A stretch of 64,000 nucleotides of DNA from positions 1,984,001 to 2,048,000 of the forward strand of contig NC_091144.1 in the NCBI RefSeq assembly GCF_041381155.1. The letters are read 5' to 3'. Below the pieces are notes generated by a model. The model worked only from the letters and a program-made list of their open reading frames with translations, did no database searches and was not told the origin of the DNA. This document shows, piece after piece, positions 1-12,600 of this stretch. The DNA comes from Argopecten irradians. Taxonomy: Eukaryota > Mollusca > Bivalvia > Pectinida > Pectinidae. Within the stretch, counting starts at the first letter, position 1, and every line of letters starts with the position of its first letter. Position numbers and translations under genes: made by a program.

Positions 1-3000
1 TTTTACACCTGGACTTTACATACTACTCGTGTGATATCGTCCTTAACTACGTATACGTTTGTGTTTTTACACCTGGACTTTACATACTACTCGTGTGATA
101 TCGTCCTTAACTACGTATACGTTTGTGTTTTACACCTGGACTTTACATACTACTCGTGTGATATCGTCCTTAACTACGTATACGTTTGTGTTTTACACCT
201 GGACTTTACATACTACTCGTGTGATATCGTCCTTAACTACGTATACGTTTGTGTTTTACACATGGACTTTACATACTACTCGTGTGATATCGTCCTTAAC
301 TACGTATACGTTTGTGTTTTACACCTGGACTTTACATACTACTCGTGTGATATCGTCCTTAACTACGTATACGTTTGTGTTTTACACCTGGACTTTACAT
401 ACTACTCGTGTGATATCGTCCTTAACTACGTATACGTTTGTGTTTTACACCTGGACTTTACATTACTCGTGTGTATTCCTTACTACGTGTGATATCGGTA
501 TCGTCCTTAACTACGTATACGTTTGTGTTTTACACCTGGACTTTACATACTACTCGTGTGATATCGTCCTTAACTACGTATACGTTTGTGTTTTACACCT
601 GGACTTTACATACTACTCGTGTGATATCGTCCTTAACTACGTATACGTTTGTGTTTTACACCTGGACTTTACATACATACTACTCGTGTGATATCGTCCT
701 TAACTACGTATACGTTTGTGTTTTACACCTGGACTTTACATACTACTCGTGTGATATCGTCCTTAACTACGTATACGTTTGTGTTTTACACCTGGACTTT
801 ACATACTACTCGTGTGATATCGTCCTTAACTACGTATACGTTTGTGTTTTACACCTGGACTTTACATACTACTCGTGTGATATCGTCCTTAACTACGTAT
901 ACGTTTGTGTTTTACACCTGGACTTTACATACTACTCGTGTGATATCGTCCTTAACTACGTATACGTTTGTGTTTTACACATGGACTTTACATACTACTC
1001 GTGTGATATCGTCCTTAACTACGTATACGTTTGTGTTTTACACACCTGGACTTTACATACTACTCGTGTGATATCGTCCTTAACTACGTATACGTTTGTG
1101 TTTTACACTGGACTTTACATACTACTCGTGTGATATCGTCCTTAACTACGTATACGTTTGTGTTTTACACCTGGACTTTACATACTACTCGTGTGATATG
1201 TATCGTCCTTAACTACGTATACGTTTGTGTTTTACACCTGGACTTTACATACTACTCGTGTGATATCGTCCTTAACTACGTATACGTTTGTGTTTTACAC
1301 CTGGACTTTACATACTACTCGTGTGATATCGTCCTTAACTACGTATACGTTTGTGTTTTAATATCGTCCTTAACTACGTATACGTTTGTGTTTTACACCT
1401 GGACTTTACATACTACTCGTGTGATATCGTCCTTAACTACGTATACGTTTGTGTTTTACACCTGGACTTTACATACTACTCGTGTGATATCGTCCTTAAC
1501 TACGTATACGTTTGTGTTTTACACCTGGACTTTACATACTACTCGTGTGATATCGTCCTTAACTACGTATACGTTTGTGTTTTACACATGGACTTTACAT
1601 ACTACTCGTGTGATATCGTCCTTAACTACGTATACGTTTGTGTTTTACACCTGGACTTTACATACTACTCGTGTGATATCGTCCTTAACTACGTATACGT
1701 TTGTGTTTTACACCTGGACTTTACATAATACTACTCGTGTGATATCGTCCTTAACTACGTATACGTTTGTGTTTTACACCTGGACTTTACATACTACTCG
1801 TGTGATATCGTCCTTAACTACGTATACGTTTGTGTTTTACACCTGGACTTTACATACTACTCGTGTGATATCATCCTTAACTACGTATACGTTTGTGTTT
1901 TACACCTGGACTTTACATACTACTCGTGTGATATCGTCCTTAACTACGTATACGTTTGTGTTTTACACCTGGACTTTACATACTACTCGTGTGATATCGT
2001 CCTTAACTACGTATACGTTTGTGTTTTACACTGGACTTTACATACTACTCGTGTGATATATCGTCCTTAACTACGTATACGTTTGTGTTTTACACCTGGA
2101 CTTTACATACTACTCGTGTGTATCGTCCTTAACTACGTATACGTTTGTGTTTTACACCTGGACTTTACATACTACTCGTGTGATATCGTCCTTAACTACG
2201 TATACGTTTGTGTTTTACACCTGGACTTTACATACTACTCGTGTGGTATCGTCCTTAACTACGTATACGTTTGTGTTTTACACCTGGACTTTACATACTA
2301 CTCGTGTGATATCGTCCTTAACTACGTATACGTTTGTGTTTTACACCTGGACTTTACATACTACTCGTGTGATATCGTCCTTAACTACGTATACGTTTGT
2401 GTTTTACACCTGGACTTTACATACTACTCTCGTGTGATATCGTCCTTAACTACGTATACGTTTGTGTTTTACACATGGACTTTACATACTACTCGTGTGG
2501 TATCGTCCTTAACTACGTATACGTTTGTGTTTTACACCTGGACTTTACATACTACTCGTGTGATATCGTCCTTAACTACGTATACGTTTGTGTTTTACAC
2601 CTGGACTTTACATACTACTCGTGTGATATCGTCCTTAACTACGTATACGTTTGTGTTTTACACCTGGACTTTACATACTACTCGTGTGATATCGTCCTTA
2701 ACTACGTATACGTTTGTGTTTTACACCTGGACTTTACATACTACTCGTGTGATATCGTCCTTAACTACGTATACGTTTGTGTTTTACACATGGACTTTAC
2801 ATACTACTCGTGTGATATCGTCCTTAACTACGTATACGTTTGTGTTTTACACCTGGACTTTACATACTACTCGTGTGATATCGTCCTTAACTACGTATAC
2901 GTTTGTGTTTTACACTGGACTTTACATACTACTCGTGTGATATCGTCCTTAACTACGTATACGTTTGTGTTTTACACCTGGACTTTACATACTACTCGTG

Positions 3001-3296
3001 TGATATCGTCCTTAACTACGTATACGTTTGTGTTTTACACTGGACTTTACATACTACTCGTGTGATATCGTCCTTAACTACGTATACGTTTGTGTTTTAC
3101 ACCTGGACTTTACATACTACTCGTGTGATATCGTCCTTAACTACGTATACGTTTGTGTTTTACACTGGACTTTACATACTACTCGTGTGATATCGTCCTT
3201 AACTACGTATACGTTTGTGTTTTACACCTGGACTTTACATACTACTCGTGTGATATCGTCCTTAACTACGTATAGATACGTTTGTGTTTTACACGT
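1..3296. repeat. 63-bp minisatellite array, about 52 copies
   Basis: A head-to-tail array of a 63-bp unit begins before the window and ends near 3,296. Most copies are identical; variation is limited to a few substitutions (for example CCTGG to CATGG) and short indels. The unit contains GATATC and the perfect 10-bp palindrome ACGTATACGT. Because 63 is a multiple of three, two forward frames stay open for long stretches. The resulting translations are periodic with a 21-residue period, shift frame at each indel and have no protein-like features, so I do not call a gene. Confidence 0.97.
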
Positions 3297-6200
3297 ATAG
3301 AATTGGTGTGTGGATATAGAATTTGAGATTGGTGTGGTGTTAGATATAGAATGTTAGAGAATTGGGTGTGGTGATATAGAATGTTAGAGAATTGGGTGTG
3401 TGGTATAGAATGTGGACTTTATAGAGAATTGGTGTGGTGATATAGAATGTTAGAGAATTGGACTGTGGTACGATATAGAATGTGTGTTGTTAGAATTGGG
3501 TGTGTGGCGATATATAGACCGTTAGAGAATTGGGTGTGGTGATATATGTTTGAGAGAATGTGGTGGTGGACCGATATAGAATGTTAAGAATTGGGTGTGA
3601 CGATATGTTTGAGAATTGGGTGTGCGATATAGAATGTTAGAGAATTGGTGTGTGAGGATATTGTTTAGATACTACTGTGTGTGATGGGATATAGAATAGA
3701 GAATTTGGTGTGACTATGGATATAGAATGTTAGAGAATTGGGTGTGTGTCCGATATAGAGAATGTTAGAGAATGGGTGTGGTGATATATAGAATGTTAGA
3801 GAATTGGGTGTGACGATATAGAATGTTAGAGAATTTGGGTGTGTATAGGACCGATATAGAATTGTTATTAGAACTGTACATAGGATATGGTCCTTAATAG
3901 TAGGAGAGAATAGAATTGGTGTGTGGCGATATAGAATGTTAGAGAATTGGGTGTGGTGTGTGTGTGATATAATTAGAGAATTGGGTGTGTGAGGATATAG
4001 AAGGACCGATAGAGAATTGGGTGTGTGTCCGATATAGAATGTTAGAGAATTGGGTGTGCGATATAGAATGTTAGAGAATTGGTGTGGTGATATCGTAGAG
4101 ATATAGAGAATTGGTGTGTGCGATTAGACTGTGTGATATAGGAATGTGATTGGGTGTGACCGATATAGAATGTTAGATGTGGTGTGACCGATATAGAATG
4201 TTAGAGAATGGGTGTGGCGATATAGAATGTTAGATAATGTGGGTGTCGGACCGATATAGAATTGGGTGTGGTGTTAGAAGAATAGAGGGTGTGGTGATAT
4301 AGAATGTTAGAGAAGAATAGAATGTTTAGAGAATTGTGTGGTGATATAGAGGGATTTAGAGAATTGGGTGTGGTGATATAGATACGTTAGAGAATTGGGT
4401 GTGTGCGATATAGAATGTTAGATAATTGGGTGTGGTGTTAGAGAATGTTAGAGAATTGGTGTACACCGAGAGAATAGGTGTGTGATTAGATATAGGATGT
4501 TAGGACCGATATAGAAAGGTGTGGGTGTTAGATATAGAATGTTACTAAGAATTGGGTGTGGTGATATAGAATTTAGAGAATTGGGTGTGGTGATATAGAA
4601 TGTTTAACTAGGGTGTGGCGATATAGAATGTTAGAGAATTGGGTGTGGCGATATAGAAATTATTGGGTGGGTGTGGTGATATAGAATGTTAGAGAATTGG
4701 TGTGGTGATATAGACTATGTTAGAGAATTGGGTAAGGCGATATAGAATTGGTGTTTACTAGAATTGGGTGTGGCGATATAGAATGTTAGAGAATTGGGTG
4801 TAGGATACGAATAGAGAATTTGGTGTGGTGATATAGAATGTTAGATGTGGGTGTGGACCGATATAGAATGTTAGAGAATGTGGTGTGTGATATAGAATGT
4901 TAGAATGTTGTAAGGACCGATATAGAATTGTGTGTGTGATATAGAATGTTAGAGAATTGGGTGTGGTGATATAGATGAATGTGAGAGAATTGGGTGTTCG
5001 ATATAGACCGATAGAGAATTGGTGTGTGTATAGATGTTAGAGAATTGGGTGTGGCGATATAGAATGTTAGAGAATTGGGTGTGGTGATATAGAATGTTAG
5101 AGATTTGTGGTGTGGTGATATAGACGATACAGAATTGGGTATGTGGTGTGACTATGTGATATAGAATGTTAGAGAATTGGTGTGGCGATTATGTAGGACC
5201 GATACAGTTAGTGATATGTGATGTGTTTAAGAATGGTGTAGGTGTGACCGATATAGAATATTAGAGAATTTGGTGTGGATATATAGAATGTTAGAGAATT
5301 GGGTGTGGATATACAGAATTGGTGTGGTGTATATAGAATGTTAGAGATTGTGGGTAGTGTGTGCGATATAGAATGTTAGAGAATTGTGTGTGGACCGATA
5401 TAGAATTGGTGTGTTAGACTATGGGTGTGGCGATATAGAATGATACAGAATTGGTGTGTCGATATAGAATGTTAGAGAATTGGGTTGTGTGTTTATAGAT
5501 TTAGAAGAATTACAGAATTGTGTGATATAGAATGTTAGAGAATTGGTGTGGTGATATAGAATGTTAGAGAATTGGTGTGGTGTGACGATATAGAATGAAT
5601 TTGTTTTTGTGGCGATATAGAATGATACAGAATTGGTGTGTGACGAATAGAATAAGGACCGATAGAGAATTGGTGTGTGTGTGATGATATAGAATGTTAG
5701 AGAATTGGGTGTGGTGATATAGACTATGTGAATTGGGTACCGTTAGAGAATTGGGTGTGGCGATATAGAATGTTAGAGAATTGGGTGTGGTGATATAGAA
5801 TGTTAGAGAATTGGGTGTGGTGATATAGAATGTTAGAGAATTGGGTGTGGTGATATAGAATGTTAGAGAATTGGGTGTGGTGATATAGAATGTTAGAGAA
5901 TTGGGTGTGACCGATATAGAAATGTTAGAGAGTGTGTGTGTGGATATAGAATGTTTGAATTGGGTGTGAGGATAGAATGTTAGAGTATGGTGTGTGACCG
6001 ATATATAGAATGTTTAGAGAATGTGGTGTGTGGCGATATAGAATGTTAGAGAATTGGGTGTGTGATATAGAATGTTAGAGAATTGGGTGGTGTATAGATA
6101 TAGATTATGTTAGAGAATTGTGTGTGTTTTAGACATAGGACTTTAGAATGTTAGAGAATTGGTGTGGTGTATAGAATGTTAGAGAATTGGGTAGAGTGAT

Positions 6201-6690
6201 GTTAGATACAGAATTGTGTGGCGATATAGAATTAGAGAATTGGGTGGACCGATATAGATTTGTGGTGTTAGAATGAGAATTGGGTGTACGATATAGAATG
6301 TATAGAGAATTGGGTGTGTGGTGATATAATGACCGATAGAGAATTGGTGTGTGGATATGAATAGTTAGAGAATTGGGTGTGTGTATAGAATGTTAGAGAA
6401 TTGGGTGTGTGTATAGAATGTTATAGAGAATTGGTGTGGTGTTAGTGTGAGGATATAGGATGTTAGAGAATTGGTGTGGTGATTAGAATGTTATGTGGGG
6501 TAAGGACCGATACAGAATTTGTTAGTAGATATGGGTGTGTGTTACAGAATTGGTGTGGTGTTAGATAGAATGTTAGAGAATTGGGTGTGTAAGGATATAT
6601 AGAATGTTAGAGAATTGGTGTGGTGTAGGACCGATACAGAATTGGTGAGGATGTTAGACTATGTGATGATGTAAGGACCGATACAGATTG
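3297..6690. repeat. Degenerate ~30-bp tandem array
   Basis: The consensus is about 30 bp, of the form GATATAGAATGTTAGAGAAT followed by TGGGTGTGGT. Exact 30-bp periodicity is clear at about 5,760-5,910. Elsewhere single-base indels and short scrambled segments are very frequent. The switch from the clean 63-bp array is abrupt at about 3,296. The right boundary is gradual: GATATA becomes GATACA and the 46-bp family takes over between about 6,500 and 6,750. No reading frame of note is present. Confidence 0.9.
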
Positions 6691-9600
6691 TAAGGACCCG
6701 TAAACAGAATTGTGTGGAGTTAGGGGACCTAGGACCGATACAGAATTGGTGTGGTGTTAGAACTTTGATGAGGAGTCAGGACCGATACAGAATGGTGTGG
6801 TGTTAGACTAAAGTGAGGAGGTAAGGACCGATACAGAATTGGTGTGGTGTTAGACTATGTAGGAGGATAAAGGACCGAGATAAGAATTTGGTTGTAGATT
6901 AGACGATGTGAGGTATGTGGTGGGACCGGATACACAGAATTGGTGTGGTGTTAGACTATGTGGAGGAAGGTAAGGACTCGATACAGAATTTGGTGTGGTG
7001 TTAGACGTATGTGAGGATGGTAAGGACCGATACAGAATTGGTGTGGTGACCTAGACTAGTGACCGATACAGAATTGGTGTGGTGGTGATGTGAGGATGTA
7101 AGGACCAATACAGAATTGGTGTGGTGACCGATAGTGACAGAGAATTGGTGTGGTGTAGACTATGTGAGGAGCTGTAAGTGACCGGATACAGAAATGGTGT
7201 GTGGTGTTAGACTATGTGAGGAGTGTAAGGACCGAATACAGAATTGGTGTGGTGTTAATGAATGTGTGAGGAGGTAAGGACCGATACAGAATTGGTGTGG
7301 GTGTTAGAACTAGGACCGATACAGAATTGGTGTGGTGTTATGAGCTTATGTTTAGGAGGTAAAGTACCGATACAGAATTGGGTGTGGTGTTAGGACGAAT
7401 GTGTGAGGATGGTAAGGACCGAATACAGAATTGGTGTGGTTATAGTGACAATGTTGAGAAGGTACGGACCGATACAGAATTGTGTGTGGTGATTAGACTA
7501 GTGTGAGGAGGGTAAGGACCGATACAGAATTGGTGTGGTGTTTAGACTATGTGAGGAGGTAAGGACCGATACAGAATTGGTGTGGTGTTAGACTATGTTG
7601 AGAGAGTAAGGACCGATACAGAATTGGTGTGGTGTAGACAAGACCGATACAGAAATGGTGTGGGTGTTGAGACCTATGTGAGGAGGTACGATACAGAATT
7701 GTGGTGTTTAGACTATGTTGAGAAGATGTAAGGACCGATAACAAAGAATTGGTGTTGGTGAGCTTAGATACAGAATTGGTGAGGTGTTTATAATAGACCG
7801 ATACAGAATTGTGTGGTGTTAGACTATGTTAGACTGTAATGGACCGATACAGAATTGGTGTGGTGTTAGACTATGTGAGGATGTAAGGACCGATACAGAA
7901 TTGGTGATGGTTTAGACTATGAGACTAAGGACCGATACAGAATTGGGTGTGGTGTTAGACTATGTGAGGAGGTAAGGACCCGATAACAGAATTGGTGTTG
8001 TGGTGTTAGACTAGGACCGATACAGAATTGGTGTGGTGTTAGACTATGTGAGGAGGTAAGGACCCGATACAGAATTGGTGTGGTGTTAGACTGAGGAATG
8101 TAAAGGATATAGAAATTGGTGTGGTGTTAGACTATTGAGATGAGAGGTAAGGAACCGATACAGAATGTGGTGTGGTGTTAGACTATGTGTAAGGAGTAAG
8201 GACCCCGATACAGAATTATTGGTGTGTGTTAGACTATGTGAGTGAGGTTAAGGACCGATACAGAATTGGTGTGGTGTAGGACTATTGGAGAGGTAAGACC
8301 GATACAGAATTGGTGTGGTGTTAGACTATGTGAGGATGTACGGACCGATACAGAATTGGTGTGGTGTTAGACTATTGTGAGGGAGGTAAGGACCGATACA
8401 GAATTGTGTGTGTTAGAACTATGTGAGGAGTGTAAGGACCGATACAGAATTGGTGTGGTGGTTAGACTATGTGAGGGATGTAGGACCGATACAGAATTGG
8501 TGTGGTGGTTAGACTATGAGATAAGGACTGACCGATACAGAATTGTGTTGGTGTTAGACTAATGTGAGGGATGTATCGGACCTATACAGAATTGTGTGGT
8601 GTGGTGTTAGGAGACTAAGGACCGATAACAGCATAATTGGTGTGGTGTTAGACTATGTGAGGAGAGTAAGGACCGATACAGAATTAGGAGTGGTGTTAGA
8701 GCTGATAAGGACCGATACAGAATTGGTGAGGTTGAGTGGTGGACCGATACAAATGTGTGAGGGACCGTTACAGAATTGGTGGTGGTGTTAGAGGACCGAT
8801 ACAGAATTGGTGGGGTGTTAGACTATGTGAGAGGAAGTACCGATACAGAATTGGTGTGGTGTTAGACTATGTGAGGAGGTAAGGACCGATACAGAATTGG
8901 TGTGGTGTTAGACTATGTGAGGAGGTAAGGACCGATACAGAATTGTGTGTGTTAGACTATGTGAGAGGTAAGGGACCGATACAGAATTTGGTGTGGTGTT
9001 AGACTATGTGAGGAGTGTAATAGGACCGATACAGAATTGGTGTGGTGTTAGACTATGTGAGGAGGTAAGGACCGATACAGAATTGGTGTGGTGTTAGACT
9101 ATGAGAGAGGTAAGGACCGATACAGAATTGTGTGTGGTGTTAGACTATGTGAGGAGGTAAGGGACCGATACAAGAGTAAGACTAGGACCGATACAGAATT
9201 GGGTTGGTGTTAGACTAATGTGAGGAGGTAAGGACCGATACAGAATTGGTGGTGAAATGTTAGACTATAGGAGGTAAAGGACCGATACAGAATTGGTGTG
9301 TTCAGTATGTGACTAGTAAGGACCAATACAGAATTGGTGTGGTGTTTAGACTATGTGAGGATGTAAGGACCGAATACCATTTGAATGGTGTTAGTATGTT
9401 AGACGTAAGGACCGATACAGAATTGGTGTAGTGTTTAGACAAGGACCGATACAGAATTGGTGTGGGTGTTACAGAATTGGTGAGGAGGTAAGGACCGATA
9501 CAGAATTTGTGTGGTGTGAGACTATGTGAGGATGTAAGGACCGATACAGAATTGGTGTGGGTGTTAAGACTTATGAGAGGTAAGGACCGATACAGAATTG

Positions 9601-12600
9601 TGGTGGTGTTAGACTATGACCGCTACAGAATGGTTGTTGTGTATAGACTATGTGAGAATTACATACCGATACTGAATGTGGTGTGGTGTTAGACTGTAAG
9701 GACCGATTACAGAATTGGTGTGGTGTTAGACTATGTGAGGAGGTAAGGACCGATACAGAAATTGGGTGTGGTGTTAGACTATGTGAGGAAGTTGGTATGT
9801 AAGGACCGATACAGAATTGGTGTGGGTTTTAGACTATGTGAGGAGGTAAGGACCGATACAGAATTGGTGTGGTGTATGTAATTAAGGACCAATACAGAAT
9901 TGGTGTGGTGTTAGACTAATGTGATGGTGAAAGGTGATAAACTATTGGGAGGATGTTAGAAGGACCGATACAGAATTGGTGTGGTGTTAGAACTATGTAG
10001 AGAGATTGTAAGGACCGATACAGAATTGGTGTGGTGTTAGACTAGTGGAGGAGTAAAGGACCGATAGGTTTGAATTGGACTATGTGAAGATGTACGACCG
10101 ATACAGAATTGGTGTGGAGTTAGACTTATGTGAGGATGTAAGGACCGATACAGAATTGGTGTGGTGTTTAGACTATGATGAGGATGTAAGGACCGATACA
10201 GAATTGTGTGGTGTTAGACACACCCCCTATGTGAGTAGTAAGGACCGATACAGAATTGGTGTGGTGTTAGACTAAGTGAGGAGTAATGGACCGATACAGA
10301 ATTGGTGTGGTGTTAGACTATGTGATAGGAAGTAAGGACCGATACAGAATTGGTGTGGAATTGGAGACTAGGACCAATTAGATTGGGCGTGTGAGGAGAG
10401 TAAGGACCGATACAGAAATTGGTGTGGTGTTAGACTATGTTGAGGAGGTAAAGGACCGATACAGAATTGGTGTGGTGTTAGACTATGTGAGGGATGTAAG
10501 GACCGATACAGAATTGGTGTGGTGTTAGACTAATGTGAGATGTAAGGACCGATACAGAATTGGTGTGCTGGTGTTTAGGGACTATTGAGGAGGTAAGGAC
10601 TGTTACAGAATTGGTGTATGTAGTGAGTTAGGACTAGGACGATACAGAATTGGTGTGGTGTTAGACTAGGTAAGGAACGATACAGAAAATTGGTGTGGTG
10701 TTAGACTATGTTGATGTCAGGACCGATACAGAAAGATTTAGGTTGTGATGTTAGACTATGGTGTAGGATGGTAAGGACCGATACAGAATTGGTGTGGTGT
10801 TAGACTATGTGAGGAAATTGTAAGGACCGATACAGAATTGGTGTGTGTTAGACTAGGTGAGGAGTAAGGACCGATACAGAATTGGTGTGGATGTTAGGAC
10901 CGATACAGAATTGGGTGTGGTTGTTAGACTATGTGAGGAGGGTATCGGACCGATAAAGAAATTGGTGTGGTGTTAGACTATGTGAGGAGGTAAGGACCGA
11001 TACAGATTTGGGAGGTGGTGTTAGACTATGTGAGGATGTAAGGACCGATACAGAATTGGTGTGTGGTGTTAGACTATGTGAGAGGATGGTAAGGACAGCC
11101 GATACAGAATTGGTGTGGTGTCATTCAGTTAGACTAGGACCGATTACAGAAGTGGTGTGTGTTAGACTAGGATGTGAGGAGGTAAGGATGACCTATACAC
11201 GAATTGGTGTGGTAGGTAAGGGATGAATGTGAGTGAGTAAAGCTAAGGACCGATACAGAATTGGTGTGATGTTAGGGACTATGTGAGGAGGTAAGGTCCG
11301 ATACAGAATTGGTGTGTGTTAGAATAGGACCGATAATGACAGATATGGTTGTGTGATGTTAGACTAATGTGAGGAAGGTACGAGGACCAATACAGAATTG
11401 GTGTGGTGTTAGACTATGTGAGCCATGGTGTGGGACCAGACTATGTTAGGATGGAACCAAATACAGAATTGTGGTGTGGACTATGTAGAGGTAAGGACCG
11501 ATACAGAATTGGTGTGGTGTTAGACTATGTGAGGAGGTAAGGGACCGATACAGAATTGGTGTGGTGTTAGTGTGATAACAGACTATGGAGGAGGTAAGAC
11601 TATGACCGATACAGAATTGAAGTGTGTTACTGATTTAGGGAGGTAAGGACCGATACAGATTGGTGTGTGTGGTTAGACTATGAGGAGGTAATGGACCGAT
11701 ACAGAATTGGTGTGGTGTTAGACTAGAGACCGATACAGAATATACAGTGTGGTGTTAGACTATGTAGAGGAGGTAAGGACCGATACAGAATTGGTGAGGT
11801 GTTAGACTATGTGAGGAGGTAAGGACCGATACAGAATTGGTGTGGTGTTGTAGGACCGATGTGAGGAGGTAAGGACCGATACAGAATTGGTGTGGTGGTA
11901 GACTATGAGGTGAAGGACCGATACAGAATTGTGGGACTAGACGATACAGAGAATTGGTGTGGTCTTAGACTAGGACCGTGACAGGATTGGTGTAAGTTAG
12001 GATCGATACAGAATTGGTGTGGGTGTTAGACTATGTTGAGGAGGGTAAGGACCGATGCAGAATTGGTGTGTGTGTTAGACTATGTAGGGAGGACCGATAC
12101 AGAAGGTAATGATGGTAAGGACCCGATGCAGAATTGGTGTGTGTTAGTGTATGAGACTAGGACCGATACAGAATATGTGGTGGAGGTTAGACTATGTGAG
12201 TGAGGTAAGGGACCGATACAGGAATTGTTGTAAGGGTGTTAGACTATGTGAGGAGTATACTAGGACCGATACAGAATTGGTGTGGTGTTAGACTATGTGA
12301 GGATGGGTAAGGACCAGGATACAGTGAATTGGTGTGGTGTGTTAGGGACGATGTAGGATGTAAGGACCGATACAGAATTGGTGTGGTGTTTAGACTATTG
12401 TGAGGAGGTAAGGACGATAACAGAATTGGTGTGTGGTGTTAGACGATGTGAGGATGTAAGGACCAATACAGAATGTGTGGTGTTAGACTATGTGAGGATG
12501 TAAGGACCGATACAGAATTGGTGTGGTGTTAGACTATGTGAGGATGTAAGGACCGATACAGAATTGGTGTGGTGTTAGACTATGTGAGGATGTAAGGACC

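Noticed and set aside
31-3300. Long periodic open frames (up to 341 codons) in the 63-bp array
   Set aside because: The unit is a codon multiple, so two frames stay open by arithmetic. Translations switch frame at each indel and show no domain, signal or biased codon use.
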